This document shows, one piece after another, positions 1 to 7,143 of a stretch of 23,649 bases of DNA. Origin of the DNA: Gallionella sp. UBA4737 (GTDB taxonomy: Bacteria; Pseudomonadota; Gammaproteobacteria; Burkholderiales; Gallionellaceae). The stretch spans positions 1 through 23,649 of the forward strand of contig DHIV01000057.1 in NCBI GenBank assembly GCA_002403995.1. Reading direction: 5' to 3'. Positions within the stretch are counted from its first letter, which is position 1. The number at the start of each line of letters is the position of its first letter. A model generated the notes under the pieces. That model had not been told where the DNA came from. It did no database searches and saw only the letters and a program-made list of their open reading frames with translations. The translations under genes and the position numbers were made by a program.

Positions 1-738
1 GCCGAGAACGCCAGGCAGGCCAACCAGCTGGCGGCCAACGCATCGGACATCGCGGTCAAGGGCGGGTTGGCGGTGAATGAAGTGGTGCAAACCATGGGCT
101 CGATCAGCGCCAGCTCAAAAAAGATCATGGACATCATCAGCGTGATCGAAGGCATCGCATTCCAGACCAACATCCTGGCCTTGAACGCCGCGGTGGAAGC
201 GGCGCGCGCCGGCGAGCAGGGGCGCGGCTTCGCGGTGGTGGCGGCCGAGGTGCGCAACCTGGCGCAGCGCTCGGCGGCGGCGGCCAAGGAAATCACCGCG
301 CTGATCGGCGACTCGGTGGACAAGGTGGAGATCGGCTCCCGGCAGGTGGACCAGGCCGGGGAGACCATGAACGAGATCGTCAATGCGGTCAAACGCGTCA
401 CCGACATCATGGCCGAGATCGCGGCCGCCTCCAGCGAGCAGAGTTCGGGCATCGAACAGGTGAACCAGGCGCTGATCCAGATGGACGAAGTGACACAACA
501 GAACGCCGCGCTGGTGGAAGAGGCGGCGGCTTCCGCCGAAGCGATGCAGGAACAGGCGGGCAACCTGATGCGAGCAGTGAGCATGTTCAAGCTGGAAGCA
601 GGCAAGGGAGGTACGCGGAAGGCTGTTGCCAAGCCGGTGATTGCGCCACCTGCAGCGCCTCCGGTGGCATCACTACGGAAAGAGCGCCAATTGATCAAGC
701 CAAAAGAAGATGAGGACGGCGACTGGAAAGAGTTTTGA
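1..738 (+). CDS. Methyl-accepting chemotaxis protein, C-terminal part (5' end outside the window)
   Basis: This is the cytoplasmic signalling half of a chemoreceptor. It passes ligand information to the CheA kinase through CheW. The frame is open from the first base, so the sensor, membrane and HAMP parts lie upstream. The 245 visible residues are mostly heptad-like helix. Residues about 51-91 are the highly conserved hairpin tip, including GIAFQTNILALNAAVEAARA and GRGFAVVAAEVRNLA, which contacts CheA and CheW. The protein ends in an Ala/Pro-rich linker and a terminal DWKEF. That matches the W-x-x-F pattern of the pentapeptide that tethers CheR and CheB in adaptation-competent receptors (NWETF in E. 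coli). cheW follows about 330 bases downstream, supporting a chemotaxis role. The ligand cannot be inferred because the sensor domain is missing. Confidence 0.95.
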   Translation, partial: AENARQANQLAANASDIAVKGGLAVNEVVQTMGSISASSKKIMDIISVIEGIAFQTNILALNAAVEAARAGEQGRGFAVVAAEVRNLAQRSAAAAKEITALIGDSVDKVEIGSRQVDQAGETMNEIVNAVKRVTDIMAEIAAASSEQSSGIEQVNQALIQMDEVTQQNAALVEEAAASAEAMQEQAGNLMRAVSMFKLEAGKGGTRKAVAKPVIAPPAAPPVASLRKERQLIKPKEDEDGDWKEF

Positions 739-746
739 TAAAACAA

Positions 747-856
747 CTGATGGGACTACTAGTCCATCTGACTAACCCAGCAAAATACGCTGGGCAAGTC
801 ATTGGTTATAGCCATTCGACTAGGCGATCAAAGGACAATAGCCAACGCTGGTTATA
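747..856 (+). repeat. Two tandem copies of a two-hairpin palindromic element
   Basis: Copy 1 (747-811) starts CTGAT. It has hairpin TAGTC/GACTA (760-764 with 770-774), hairpin CCCAGC/GCTGGG (776-781 with 789-794, A-rich 7-base loop), and ends near TTGGTTATAGC. Copy 2 (808-856) follows directly, reading TAGCCATTCGACTAGGC and ending CGCTGGTTATAGCC; its stems are more decayed. Related copies lie inside aat (6631-6695) and between thiG and thiS (20096-20160). The array starts nine bases after the chemoreceptor stop, so it could also act as a transcript-end structure. Confidence 0.8.
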
Positions 857-1071
857 GCCGCGTTACATGCTGGAGGGCCGCTAGGATAATGGACGAACCA
901 AACCAGTTTGCAACAATTATAGAGGTAAACTTACCCCAACTTTCTGTGCGTTCAAAGGGATATGTTTTTCTGCTGAAATGATAGTATTAGCATGAAGACT
1001 GGATGGATATCCTGTCGGGATCGCTATCTACCTGACAGTGTTTAATCGTTAAATATCAAAGGGAGGGCATC
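857..1071. other. Intergenic leader of cheW
   Basis: This is the rest of the 333-base gap between the chemoreceptor and cheW after the tandem repeat. It is AT-richer than its neighbours and I see no open frame of note. The last bases before cheW carry a strong Shine-Dalgarno run, AAGGGAGGG. I could not find a convincing sigma-28 flagellar promoter or a clear sigma-70 promoter by eye. Confidence 0.4.
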
Positions 1072-1563
1072 ATGCAAGCAAACCAGGGACAAACGGCGAA
1101 TGACGAAGGCCGTGAATTGCTGACTTTCACGCTGGGTAGCGAGGAATACGGTATCGATATTCTCAAAGTCCAGGAAATACGCGGTTACGATACTGTGACC
1201 ACGATAGCCAACGCACCCGAATTCATCAAGGGCGTAATCAATCTGCGCGGTATTATTGTCCCGATCGTGGATATGCGCATCAAATTCAAACTCGGCAGTG
1301 TCACTTATAACGAGACTACTGTAGTAATCATTCTTAACATCGCGAAGCGCGTGGTAGGCATGGTGGTGGATGGCGTCTCTGACGTGACCACACTGAAACA
1401 TGACGAAATCAAAGCGGCGCCGGAATTTGGAGCTAGTCTGGATACCCAATATTTGCTTGGCTTGGGCACAGTGGGCGAACGCATGATCATACTGATCGAT
1501 ATTGAACGATTGATGTCGAGTCGCGACATGGAATTGATCGAAGCCGCTGAAATAGCTGCCTAG
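1072..1563 (+). CDS. cheW: Chemotaxis coupling protein CheW
   Basis: CheW is the cytoplasmic adaptor that links chemoreceptors to the histidine kinase CheA. The 163-aa product is of ordinary CheW length. It reads as a single CheW/SH3-like domain from about residue 13 to 150: LLTFTLGSEEYGIDILKVQE, then IRGYDTVTTIANAP, FIKGVINLRGIIVPIVDMR, and a C-terminal IILIDIERL. The ATG at 1072 follows the ribosome site AAGGGAGGG at good spacing. It lies downstream of a chemoreceptor on the same strand, but the gap of about 330 bases carries repeats, so a separate promoter is likely. No cheA or cheY is seen in the window. Confidence 0.95.
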   Translation: MQANQGQTANDEGRELLTFTLGSEEYGIDILKVQEIRGYDTVTTIANAPEFIKGVINLRGIIVPIVDMRIKFKLGSVTYNETTVVIILNIAKRVVGMVVDGVSDVTTLKHDEIKAAPEFGASLDTQYLLGLGTVGERMIILIDIERLMSSRDMELIEAAEIAA

Positions 1564-1611
1564 TTTGAGGCTAAGAGCAGCAAAAATTGGTTGCAAGGTA
1601 ACAGGGAGATC

Positions 1612-1713
1612 ATGACATTTAACTTTGCCACCAGACTAAAGCGTGATCGACTTGCGAAATTCTGGGCAGCGGATATTACCGAATCAGAAAGTCAGCGCCC
1701 TATATCGGATTAG
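1612..1713 (+). CDS. Small ORF after cheW (33 aa), possibly a gene remnant
   Basis: An ATG with a good ribosome site (CAGGGAGATC just upstream) opens a 33-codon frame beginning MTFNFATRLKRDRLAKFWAA and ending at TAG, 49 bases after cheW. The N-terminus is basic and amphipathic and the end is polar. I do not recognise it. It may be a small protein translated with cheW, or the 5' stump of a chemotaxis gene whose body was lost when the convergent pmbA end came to lie 17 bases away. The start signal is better than chance would suggest, but length alone cannot establish a gene. Confidence 0.35.
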   Translation: MTFNFATRLKRDRLAKFWAADITESESQRPISD

Positions 1714-1729
1714 ATTAACCCTTCCTAAA

Positions 1730-3085
1730 TCAGCGTCCCGCGATGGTCATGCCTTCGACCAGAATCGATCCGCACTGGCGCGAACCTTGCACCAACACGT
1801 CGTTGCCTGCCGCGACGATATTGCGGAACATATCTTTCAAATTGCCAGCGATGGTGATTTCCTGCACCGGGTATTGAATTTCGCCGTGCTCGACCCAGAA
1901 GCCCGCCGCGCCGCGCGAATAATCGCCGGTGACCTGGTTCACTCCTTGGCCCAGCAATTCGGTGACAAGCAGGCCGCGTCCCATTTGTTTCAATAGCCCG
2001 GCGAAATCCAGTTCACCGGATTGAAGAATCAAATTGTGGTTGCCGCCTGCATTGCCGGTGGTGCGCATGCCGAGTTTGCGCGCGGAATAGGAACCTAGAA
2101 AATAGCCGCGCAGCACGCCGTTCTCGACTATGTTACGCCGCTGGGTGCGCACGCCCTCGTCATCGAACGGGCTGGAGGCCAGGCCTTTGCGGATGTCCGG
2201 CACATCGCTGATGTTGATGTGCGGCGCGAAGATCTGTTTATCCATCTGGTCGAACAGGAAGGAAGATTTGCGGTACAGGCTGCCGCCGCTCACCGCGCCG
2301 ACAAAGCTGCCCAGCAAACCGGATGCGATCGGTGCCTCGAACAACACCGGCACTTGCGTCGTGTCGATCTGGCGCGCGTTGAGGCGGCGCACGGTGCGCC
2401 CGGCGGCGATGAGCCCGACTTGTTTCGCATCCATCAGGTCTTTGGCATCGCGTGCCACGGCGTACCAGTAGTCGCGTTCCATCGAATCCCTTTCTTCGGC
2501 GATTACCGCGCAACTGAGGCTGTGCCGCGAAGTTGGGAAGCCGCCGATGAAACCCAGGCTGTTGGCGGTGATGAATTGCGCCTCGTGCAGGTTGACGGTC
2601 GCGCCTTCCGAATTTCTAATACGTTTGTCCGCATCCAGCGCGGCTTGCTCGCATTGTTGTGCCAGTGCTATCGCCGCATCGACCGGCAAATCCCACGGGT
2701 GATACAAGTCCATGTCGGGAAAATCTCGCGCCAGCATGTCCGCATCGGGCAGGCCCGAGCAATCGTCCTTCGCGGTATAGCGCGCGATCGACAGCGCCGC
2801 ATCGACCGTGTCGCGCACCGCCTGCGGCGAAAAGTCCGAGGTGCTGGCGTTGCCGCGCTGCTGGCCGAGATAGACCGTGACGCTCAGGCCCTTGTCGCGG
2901 TTATATTCGATGGTCTCGACCTCGCCGTGGCGCACCGTGACAGACTGGCCGAAACCGACCGACACGTCGGCGGACGCAGCTGACGCGCCGCGCTGTTTGG
3001 CGTAGTCCAGCATGTCTTGCGCGATATTGCGCAGGCTGTCTGCGGAATGGGAAAATCGGGGTGTGGAGGTTACCGGGGCATTCAT
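1730..3085 (-). CDS. pmbA: Metalloprotease-family protein PmbA (TldE)
   Basis: PmbA/TldE is the partner of TldD in a cytosolic heterodimeric zinc protease. In E. coli that complex matures microcin B17 and degrades the antitoxin CcdA. The chosen start, MNAPVTSTPRFSHSADSLRN, gives 451 aa, close to the 450 of E. coli. A frame extension of 29 codons upstream runs through a short tandem repeat and looks spurious. Family sequence includes SVTVRHGEVETIEYNRDKGL near the N-terminus, GLASSPFDDEGVRTQRRNIV in the middle, and a glycine-rich end with VTGDYSRGAAGFWVEHGEI. It is divergent from yjgA/darP, the same neighbour pairing as in E. coli. No clear Shine-Dalgarno precedes the start. TldD is not in the window. 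Confidence 0.93.
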   Translation of the reverse strand: MNAPVTSTPRFSHSADSLRNIAQDMLDYAKQRGASAASADVSVGFGQSVTVRHGEVETIEYNRDKGLSVTVYLGQQRGNASTSDFSPQAVRDTVDAALSIARYTAKDDCSGLPDADMLARDFPDMDLYHPWDLPVDAAIALAQQCEQAALDADKRIRNSEGATVNLHEAQFITANSLGFIGGFPTSRHSLSCAVIAEERDSMERDYWYAVARDAKDLMDAKQVGLIAAGRTVRRLNARQIDTTQVPVLFEAPIASGLLGSFVGAVSGGSLYRKSSFLFDQMDKQIFAPHINISDVPDIRKGLASSPFDDEGVRTQRRNIVENGVLRGYFLGSYSARKLGMRTTGNAGGNHNLILQSGELDFAGLLKQMGRGLLVTELLGQGVNQVTGDYSRGAAGFWVEHGEIQYPVQEITIAGNLKDMFRNIVAAGNDVLVQGSRQCGSILVEGMTIAGR

Positions 3086-3136
3086 AAGCAAAGCGGATGA
3101 TTGGTGAAAGGCGGTATCATAGCAGCATCGCCGAAA

Positions 3137-3195
3137 CTCATTAAGGGCTGGCTCATTCAAAGACGGGCTCATTATAAGGTTGGCTCATCAAGTCC
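3137..3195. repeat. Four degenerate direct repeats of about 16 bp between pmbA and yjgA
   Basis: The pentamer CTCAT begins at 3137, 3152, 3168 and 3184, giving steps of 15, 16 and 16 bases. Flanking bases are partly shared (CTCATT, then AA, then GG before the next unit). The block lies in the shared upstream region of the divergent pmbA and yjgA genes. It could be iterated binding sites or a decaying microsatellite. Confidence 0.55.
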
Positions 3196-3210
3196 AAGCA
3201 CATCACAGTT

Positions 3211-3924
3211 ATGAACAAGCACAAAAAAGACCGCGAAGAAGACGAACCGCTGCACATCCATCTTGGTGATGACGAAGATGAGGATGAGCATGGCGACGGC
3301 GAGGGGCATGATGTAGAGCCACATGATGGCGAGGAACATGATGATGACGGCGTCGAGGTCATCCGTCCTCATGCGCGCAAGGCGGATAACATCTATACCA
3401 GGGGACGCGGTTTGCGCAACCAGCCTGTGGTCGAAGAGGAAGAGCTGCCGCCGAGCAAGACCAAGATCAAGAAGCAGATGCACGAGCTGCGTGACCTGGG
3501 CAAGGAATTGACCGAGCTGGGCAAGGACCAGCTCGCGCAGCTCGACATCCCGGAAAACCTGCGCGATGCGATACGCGAGATGAAGAACATCAACAAGTTC
3601 GGCGCGATAAAACGCCAGATGCAATACATCGGCAAGCTGATGCGCGATGTGGATACCGCACCGATACTCGCCAAGCTGGATGCGTGGAAGGGCAAGTCGC
3701 AGCATCACATCGCCTACATGCACCAGATGGAGCGCTGGCGCGACCGCTTGATGGAAAGCGACAACGCAATGACCGAGTTGCTCGCCGCACATCCGCAAGC
3801 CGATGTACAACACTTGCGTACGCTGATACGCAACGCGCATAAGGAAATTGAAGCCAACAAGCCTCCCAAGAATTACCGTGAAATCTTTCAGGTGTTGCGT
3901 GAGATCATTTCAGAACCAACGTAA
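3211..3924 (+). CDS. darP: Ribosome-associated protein YjgA/DarP (DUF615) with an acidic His-rich N-terminal extension
   Basis: DarP (YjgA) binds late 50S ribosomal assembly intermediates and promotes peptidyl-transferase centre maturation in E. coli. The DUF615 domain runs from about residue 75 to 237, beginning ELPPSKTKIKKQMHELRDLG. It includes FGAIKRQMQYIGKLMRD and the C-terminal PPKNYREIFQVLREI. At 237 aa the protein is about 50 residues longer than the 183-aa E. coli version. The surplus is an N-terminal stretch dominated by Asp, Glu, Gly and His (residues about 15-48), likely disordered and perhaps metal-binding. The gene starts near the divergent pmbA and ends six bases before the next gene, so the two probably share a transcript. 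The start has no strong Shine-Dalgarno, but no better in-frame start fits. Confidence 0.9.
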   Translation: MNKHKKDREEDEPLHIHLGDDEDEDEHGDGEGHDVEPHDGEEHDDDGVEVIRPHARKADNIYTRGRGLRNQPVVEEEELPPSKTKIKKQMHELRDLGKELTELGKDQLAQLDIPENLRDAIREMKNINKFGAIKRQMQYIGKLMRDVDTAPILAKLDAWKGKSQHHIAYMHQMERWRDRLMESDNAMTELLAAHPQADVQHLRTLIRNAHKEIEANKPPKNYREIFQVLREIISEPT

Positions 3925-3930
3925 TAAAAG

Positions 3931-4605
3931 ATGGCTGCAATCCCTCCTCCAATAATTTTACAAACAGGCAAGAACCCGCAACACAGCATCATCTGGCTGC
4001 ATGGTCTGGGCGCGGACGGACAGGACTTCGTGCCGATCGCCGACGAACTGGAACTCCCAGTCGCAGTACGTTATATCTTCCCGCATGCGCCGATGCGCCC
4101 GGTCACCATCAACGGCGGTCTCGTGATGCGCGCCTGGTACGACATTGCCGGCCCAAGCATGGATGCGCAACAGGATGCGGCGGGAATCCGCGCCTCGCAA
4201 TTACTGGTCGAAGAGCTCATCTCTCAAGAGGCCGCTGGCGGCATCATGCCCAGCCAAATATTTCTGGCCGGATTTTCCCAGGGCGGCGCCATCGCGCTGC
4301 ACACCGCTATGCGCCAGACCACTCCGCTGGGCGGTGTGCTGGCCCTCTCGACTTATTTACCGTTGGCGGACAGTATTGCGCGCGAGGCGCAGACAAGCAC
4401 TAGGGCAACTCCCGTTTTTATGGCGCATGGACGCAACGATCCCGTCATACCCTATGCATTGGGAACGGGTTCAAGAGACAAGTTGCTGGAATTCGGCTAC
4501 GCAGTGGAATGGCATGAATACACCATGCAACATTCGGTGTGTGAAGAGGAACTTCGCGATATCGAAACCTGGCTGACGCTTCAAATGAGGCAGGCGCATT
4601 CGTGA
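3931..4605 (+). CDS. Carboxylesterase/phospholipase-family alpha/beta hydrolase
   Basis: This is a cytosolic serine hydrolase of the short-chain carboxylesterase (acyl-protein-thioesterase-like) family. At 224 aa it has the usual length. Visible features in order are the oxyanion-loop sequence LHGLGADG (residues 23-30), the nucleophile elbow GFSQGG with Ser116, the acid in HGRNDPVIP with Asp170, and the catalytic His201 in QHSVCEEE. The full triad is present. It starts six bases after yjgA/darP and probably shares its transcript. The physiological substrate is not indicated. It could be a general esterase acting on short acyl esters. Confidence 0.9.
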   Translation: MAAIPPPIILQTGKNPQHSIIWLHGLGADGQDFVPIADELELPVAVRYIFPHAPMRPVTINGGLVMRAWYDIAGPSMDAQQDAAGIRASQLLVEELISQEAAGGIMPSQIFLAGFSQGGAIALHTAMRQTTPLGGVLALSTYLPLADSIAREAQTSTRATPVFMAHGRNDPVIPYALGTGSRDKLLEFGYAVEWHEYTMQHSVCEEELRDIETWLTLQMRQAHS

Positions 4606-4635
4606 ATTGTCGTTGTCATGCACTCCGCAAGCGAC

Positions 4636-4654
4636 CCTGGGTGCCGAACCCGGG
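4636..4654. terminator. Possible bidirectional hairpin between convergent genes
   Basis: CCTGGGT (4636-4642) pairs with ACCCGGG (4648-4654) across a 5-base loop, with one G-T pair. It lies in the 54-base gap between the convergent carboxylesterase and PilZ-like genes. No strong T-run follows on either strand, so terminator function is uncertain. Confidence 0.4.
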
Positions 4655-4659
4655 AACAA

Positions 4660-6192
4660 TTAAATCATCTCTTCGGAATCGGCTTCCTGCTCAATAATCT
4701 TGAATTTTGCCAAATCAAAATCAAGGCCTTTTTCCTTCAATCCGATGGGAATCAGCAAATAATTTTTTCCATCCAGCTGTACTTTCAAGCTGTGAATGGA
4801 AGAGAATGTATCGGCCTTCATCAACAATAATTGAGCCTCGCCGGATAGCACACCCTGCTTTTCATAAAGCCAAAGCGCCGGCTGGCCGTCACCAAATTCA
4901 CCACCGTTCTGGTTCAAGAACACACTGGCAACCTGATTGGCCAGGATCTCCGCCCCCACGCGCAGTTGGTTCGAGTCATCGCGCAACAACCGCCGCACCA
5001 CGGCCACACCCCAATGCGACACACCCTCCGGCTGTATCCCAAGCAAGCTGCCTATGCCTATGCTATCGCTCCCCGCGGGTAAAGCGCTGCTAAATCCACC
5101 GACACTGATCTCTTCGGTTACCCAATGTGCCTGATCTCGTTTACCGAACGGCAGTCCCGCGTCACTGAGCCCGACCACCTTGTCAAAGCCGTTAACCACG
5201 GCCAAAGTAACATTGGCCATGCGCCGCGCATTGCGTCGCACGGGGGGAGCGATCAAATAAGTCAACAGATGCTGAACCGCTTCTCTGACTACTTCCGCTT
5301 CATAACTTCCACCAAGATAGACATCATCCGGAACGATATTTTTTTTCAGTGCTTTCATCAGGTGTTCCATCTTGGCTTGCATGGTCGGCATGCCGATGAA
5401 GCGTATGGCCGGATGCGTGGTGGCCCCCATGTTGATGCGCGTCGGCTCGGACGGGCGGCTCAAATCGAAACTGAGCCTGCTGAAATTACTGATCTCCGCA
5501 TGGATATCGATGGTTGAGCAATACTGCGCAACGATGCGCTCGGTCAGATGGATATACAAGGGACTCAAGGCACTCAATCCACTGTCATACCATACCAACA
5601 GACCACCTATCTCGCATTTCACCGATGTGCTGCTGGTCATGCCCGGATACAGCCTGACCGGCGTATCGAGATATTGCAGTTGTTCGGCATGTTTATAAAG
5701 CTGGGCCAGACTGGCCCAAATCGAGTTATCGATCTGGCCATAGCGTGAACAAATATATTTCAGCTGGCAAATTATGGCATGCACCGCGCGAGCCGTAAGC
5801 AACGGTACCTGCGGCTTGATGGTGTTGCTGCCCTTTTCAGCGCTGCAAAAACGATTGAATGCCGCGTAATAAGCATTGGCGACTTGGCGGAAATAATTAC
5901 CCAGCACCAACCATAGGCGGTTTTCCTGGAATTTATTTATCTCGAATGGCGTAAAATACTCTCTTGCCAATTTCCGAGAGTAAGGCTGGGCAGCCTCGTC
6001 TATCATGCGCAGCACGGCGAACTGGTGATCAAGCTTGAATTCGGTATTTTCCGTCACCGACTCAACCAATTCGGTTAATTCCATGAGCGACTTATGCGCG
6101 TCATTCTTTGGCAAGTTTTCCAGCAACTCCTGCACCGATTTGACGTCCGCCAAGGGATGATCAGATCTTTTTCCAAATATTCCCGCTAACAT
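4660..6192 (-). CDS. Atypical PilZ-like protein of unknown function
   Basis: A 510-aa soluble protein with no signal peptide or membrane segment. The ATG at 6192 was chosen because AAAGGGG lies six bases upstream; a frame extension of 20 codons upstream lacks such a site. The N-terminal 300 residues look helical and are not recognised. Around residues 319-366 the order of an Arg-rich R-x-x-x-R stretch (PVRRNARR) followed by EISVGG resembles the PilZ pair RxxxR and (D/N)xSxxG, with Glu in place of Asp/Asn. The following SHWGVAVVRRLLRD and RVGAEILANQ also read like a PilZ-type beta barrel. If so it may bind cyclic di-GMP, but the substitution means binding cannot be assumed. It is a single-gene unit divergent from aat and convergent with the esterase. 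Confidence 0.55.
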   Translation of the reverse strand: MLAGIFGKRSDHPLADVKSVQELLENLPKNDAHKSLMELTELVESVTENTEFKLDHQFAVLRMIDEAAQPYSRKLAREYFTPFEINKFQENRLWLVLGNYFRQVANAYYAAFNRFCSAEKGSNTIKPQVPLLTARAVHAIICQLKYICSRYGQIDNSIWASLAQLYKHAEQLQYLDTPVRLYPGMTSSTSVKCEIGGLLVWYDSGLSALSPLYIHLTERIVAQYCSTIDIHAEISNFSRLSFDLSRPSEPTRINMGATTHPAIRFIGMPTMQAKMEHLMKALKKNIVPDDVYLGGSYEAEVVREAVQHLLTYLIAPPVRRNARRMANVTLAVVNGFDKVVGLSDAGLPFGKRDQAHWVTEEISVGGFSSALPAGSDSIGIGSLLGIQPEGVSHWGVAVVRRLLRDDSNQLRVGAEILANQVASVFLNQNGGEFGDGQPALWLYEKQGVLSGEAQLLLMKADTFSSIHSLKVQLDGKNYLLIPIGLKEKGLDFDLAKFKIIEQEADSEEMI

Positions 6193-6276
6193 TCGCCGCC
6201 CCTTTAACCAATTTCTTCTAACCACGGCAATATAACCACAAAATGCATGCAATGAACAGATGCAAAAAGGATCAAC

Positions 6277-7143
6277 TTGATTCCCTGGCTAAGCAATGAC
6301 ACCCCGTTCCCGTCTGTCGAGCGTGCGCTGAGGTCTCCTAATGGTTTGTTGGCGGCAGGCGGCAATCTGTCCGTACCGCGTCTGCTGGCAGCCTACCGAA
6401 GCGGAATATTTCCATGGTTCAACCCCGGCGAACCCATACTCTGGTGGTGCCCGGATCCGCGCATGGTGCTGATCCCGGGTGAATTAAGGGTTTCGCGTTC
6501 TCTCGCCAGAATGTTGCGCAATGGCCGTTTTGAAGTGCGCTGCGATACCGTTTTTGAACAGGTGATGCGTGGTTGCGCCGCTCCGCGCGCCAAAAATCGC
6601 GTCGGGCATCCCGGCGGCCGGGACACGTTACTGATAAAACCACTAGCCATTCGGCTAGGCGAGCCAACTACACTCGCCGAGTCGCTGGTTATGGCGGAGC
6701 CGGCCGATTGCGGGAGCGGCCGCCCAGCCGCCCTTCCCGCGCCAGAAGGCTCCGCCTCTCCGTGTCAGGGCGGCACCTGGATAGGAGAAGACATGATCGA
6801 GGCATATTGTTTGCTGCATCAGCAGGGTTACGCGCATTCCGTGGAAACCTGGCTGGACGGCAAGTTGGTGGGCGGCTTGTACGGTGTCAGCATCGGGCGG
6901 ATGTTTTACGGAGAATCCATGTTCAGTGACGTCAGCAACGCATCAAAGATCGCGCTGGCGCACCTCGCCAGGCAACTTGAACGCTGGAGGTTCGGCATGA
7001 TCGATTGCCAGATGAACACGCCCCACCTCGCCTCGCTGGGCGCGCGTGAGATCCCGCGCAGTGAATTTATCGCTACCCTGCAAGAATTGATACACTATGC
7101 GCCAGTGACTGACTGGAAATTTGCCTCGGATTTGTTTACATGA
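6277..7143 (+). CDS. aat: Leucyl/phenylalanyl-tRNA-protein transferase Aat carrying a repeat-derived insertion
   Basis: Aat transfers Leu or Phe from aminoacyl-tRNA to proteins with N-terminal Arg or Lys, marking them for ClpS/ClpAP degradation. Family sequence is clear: PNGLLAAGGNLSVPRLLAAY, SGIFPWFNPGEPILWWCPDPR, then GTWIGEDMIEAYCLLHQQG, GESMFS and LIDCQ-like MIDCQMNTPHLASLGAREIP. The start is TTG, with AAGGA six bases upstream. The protein has 288 residues against 234 in E. coli. The excess is one block of about 59 residues (about 105-163) between GCAAPR and QGGTWI, where the E. coli enzyme has only a few residues. That block is encoded by palindromic repeat DNA and keeps the frame open. 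The stop overlaps the bpt start (ATGA). Whether the enzyme tolerates the insert is not known. Confidence 0.93.
   Translation: MIPWLSNDTPFPSVERALRSPNGLLAAGGNLSVPRLLAAYRSGIFPWFNPGEPILWWCPDPRMVLIPGELRVSRSLARMLRNGRFEVRCDTVFEQVMRGCAAPRAKNRVGHPGGRDTLLIKPLAIRLGEPTTLAESLVMAEPADCGSGRPAALPAPEGSASPCQGGTWIGEDMIEAYCLLHQQGYAHSVETWLDGKLVGGLYGVSIGRMFYGESMFSDVSNASKIALAHLARQLERWRFGMIDCQMNTPHLASLGAREIPRSEFIATLQELIHYAPVTDWKFASDLFT
6589..6765 (+). repeat. Palindromic repeat composite inserted in frame in aat
   Basis: The block contains, in order, TCCCGGC/GCCGGGA (6610-6624); the two-hairpin element (6631-6695) with CTAGCC/GGCTAG around ATTC and GGCGAG/CTCGCC around a 9-base loop; and a long hairpin with arms GGCGGAGCC (6693-6701) and GGCTCCGCC (6748-6756), inside which GCGGGA (6710-6715) pairs with TCCCGC (6735-6740). 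The two-hairpin element matches copies at 747-856 and 20096-20160. The length of about 177 bases is a multiple of three and the frame contains no stop. Confidence 0.85.

Noticed and set aside
747..856. CRISPR array or tRNA-like structure in the tandem hairpins
   Set aside because: There are only two units, with no spacers of constant length and no cloverleaf. The same unit recurs singly elsewhere.
3086..3172. 29-codon N-terminal extension of pmbA
   Set aside because: It overlaps the CTCAT tandem repeats and would make the protein longer than its family. The ATG at 3085 fits the E. coli length.
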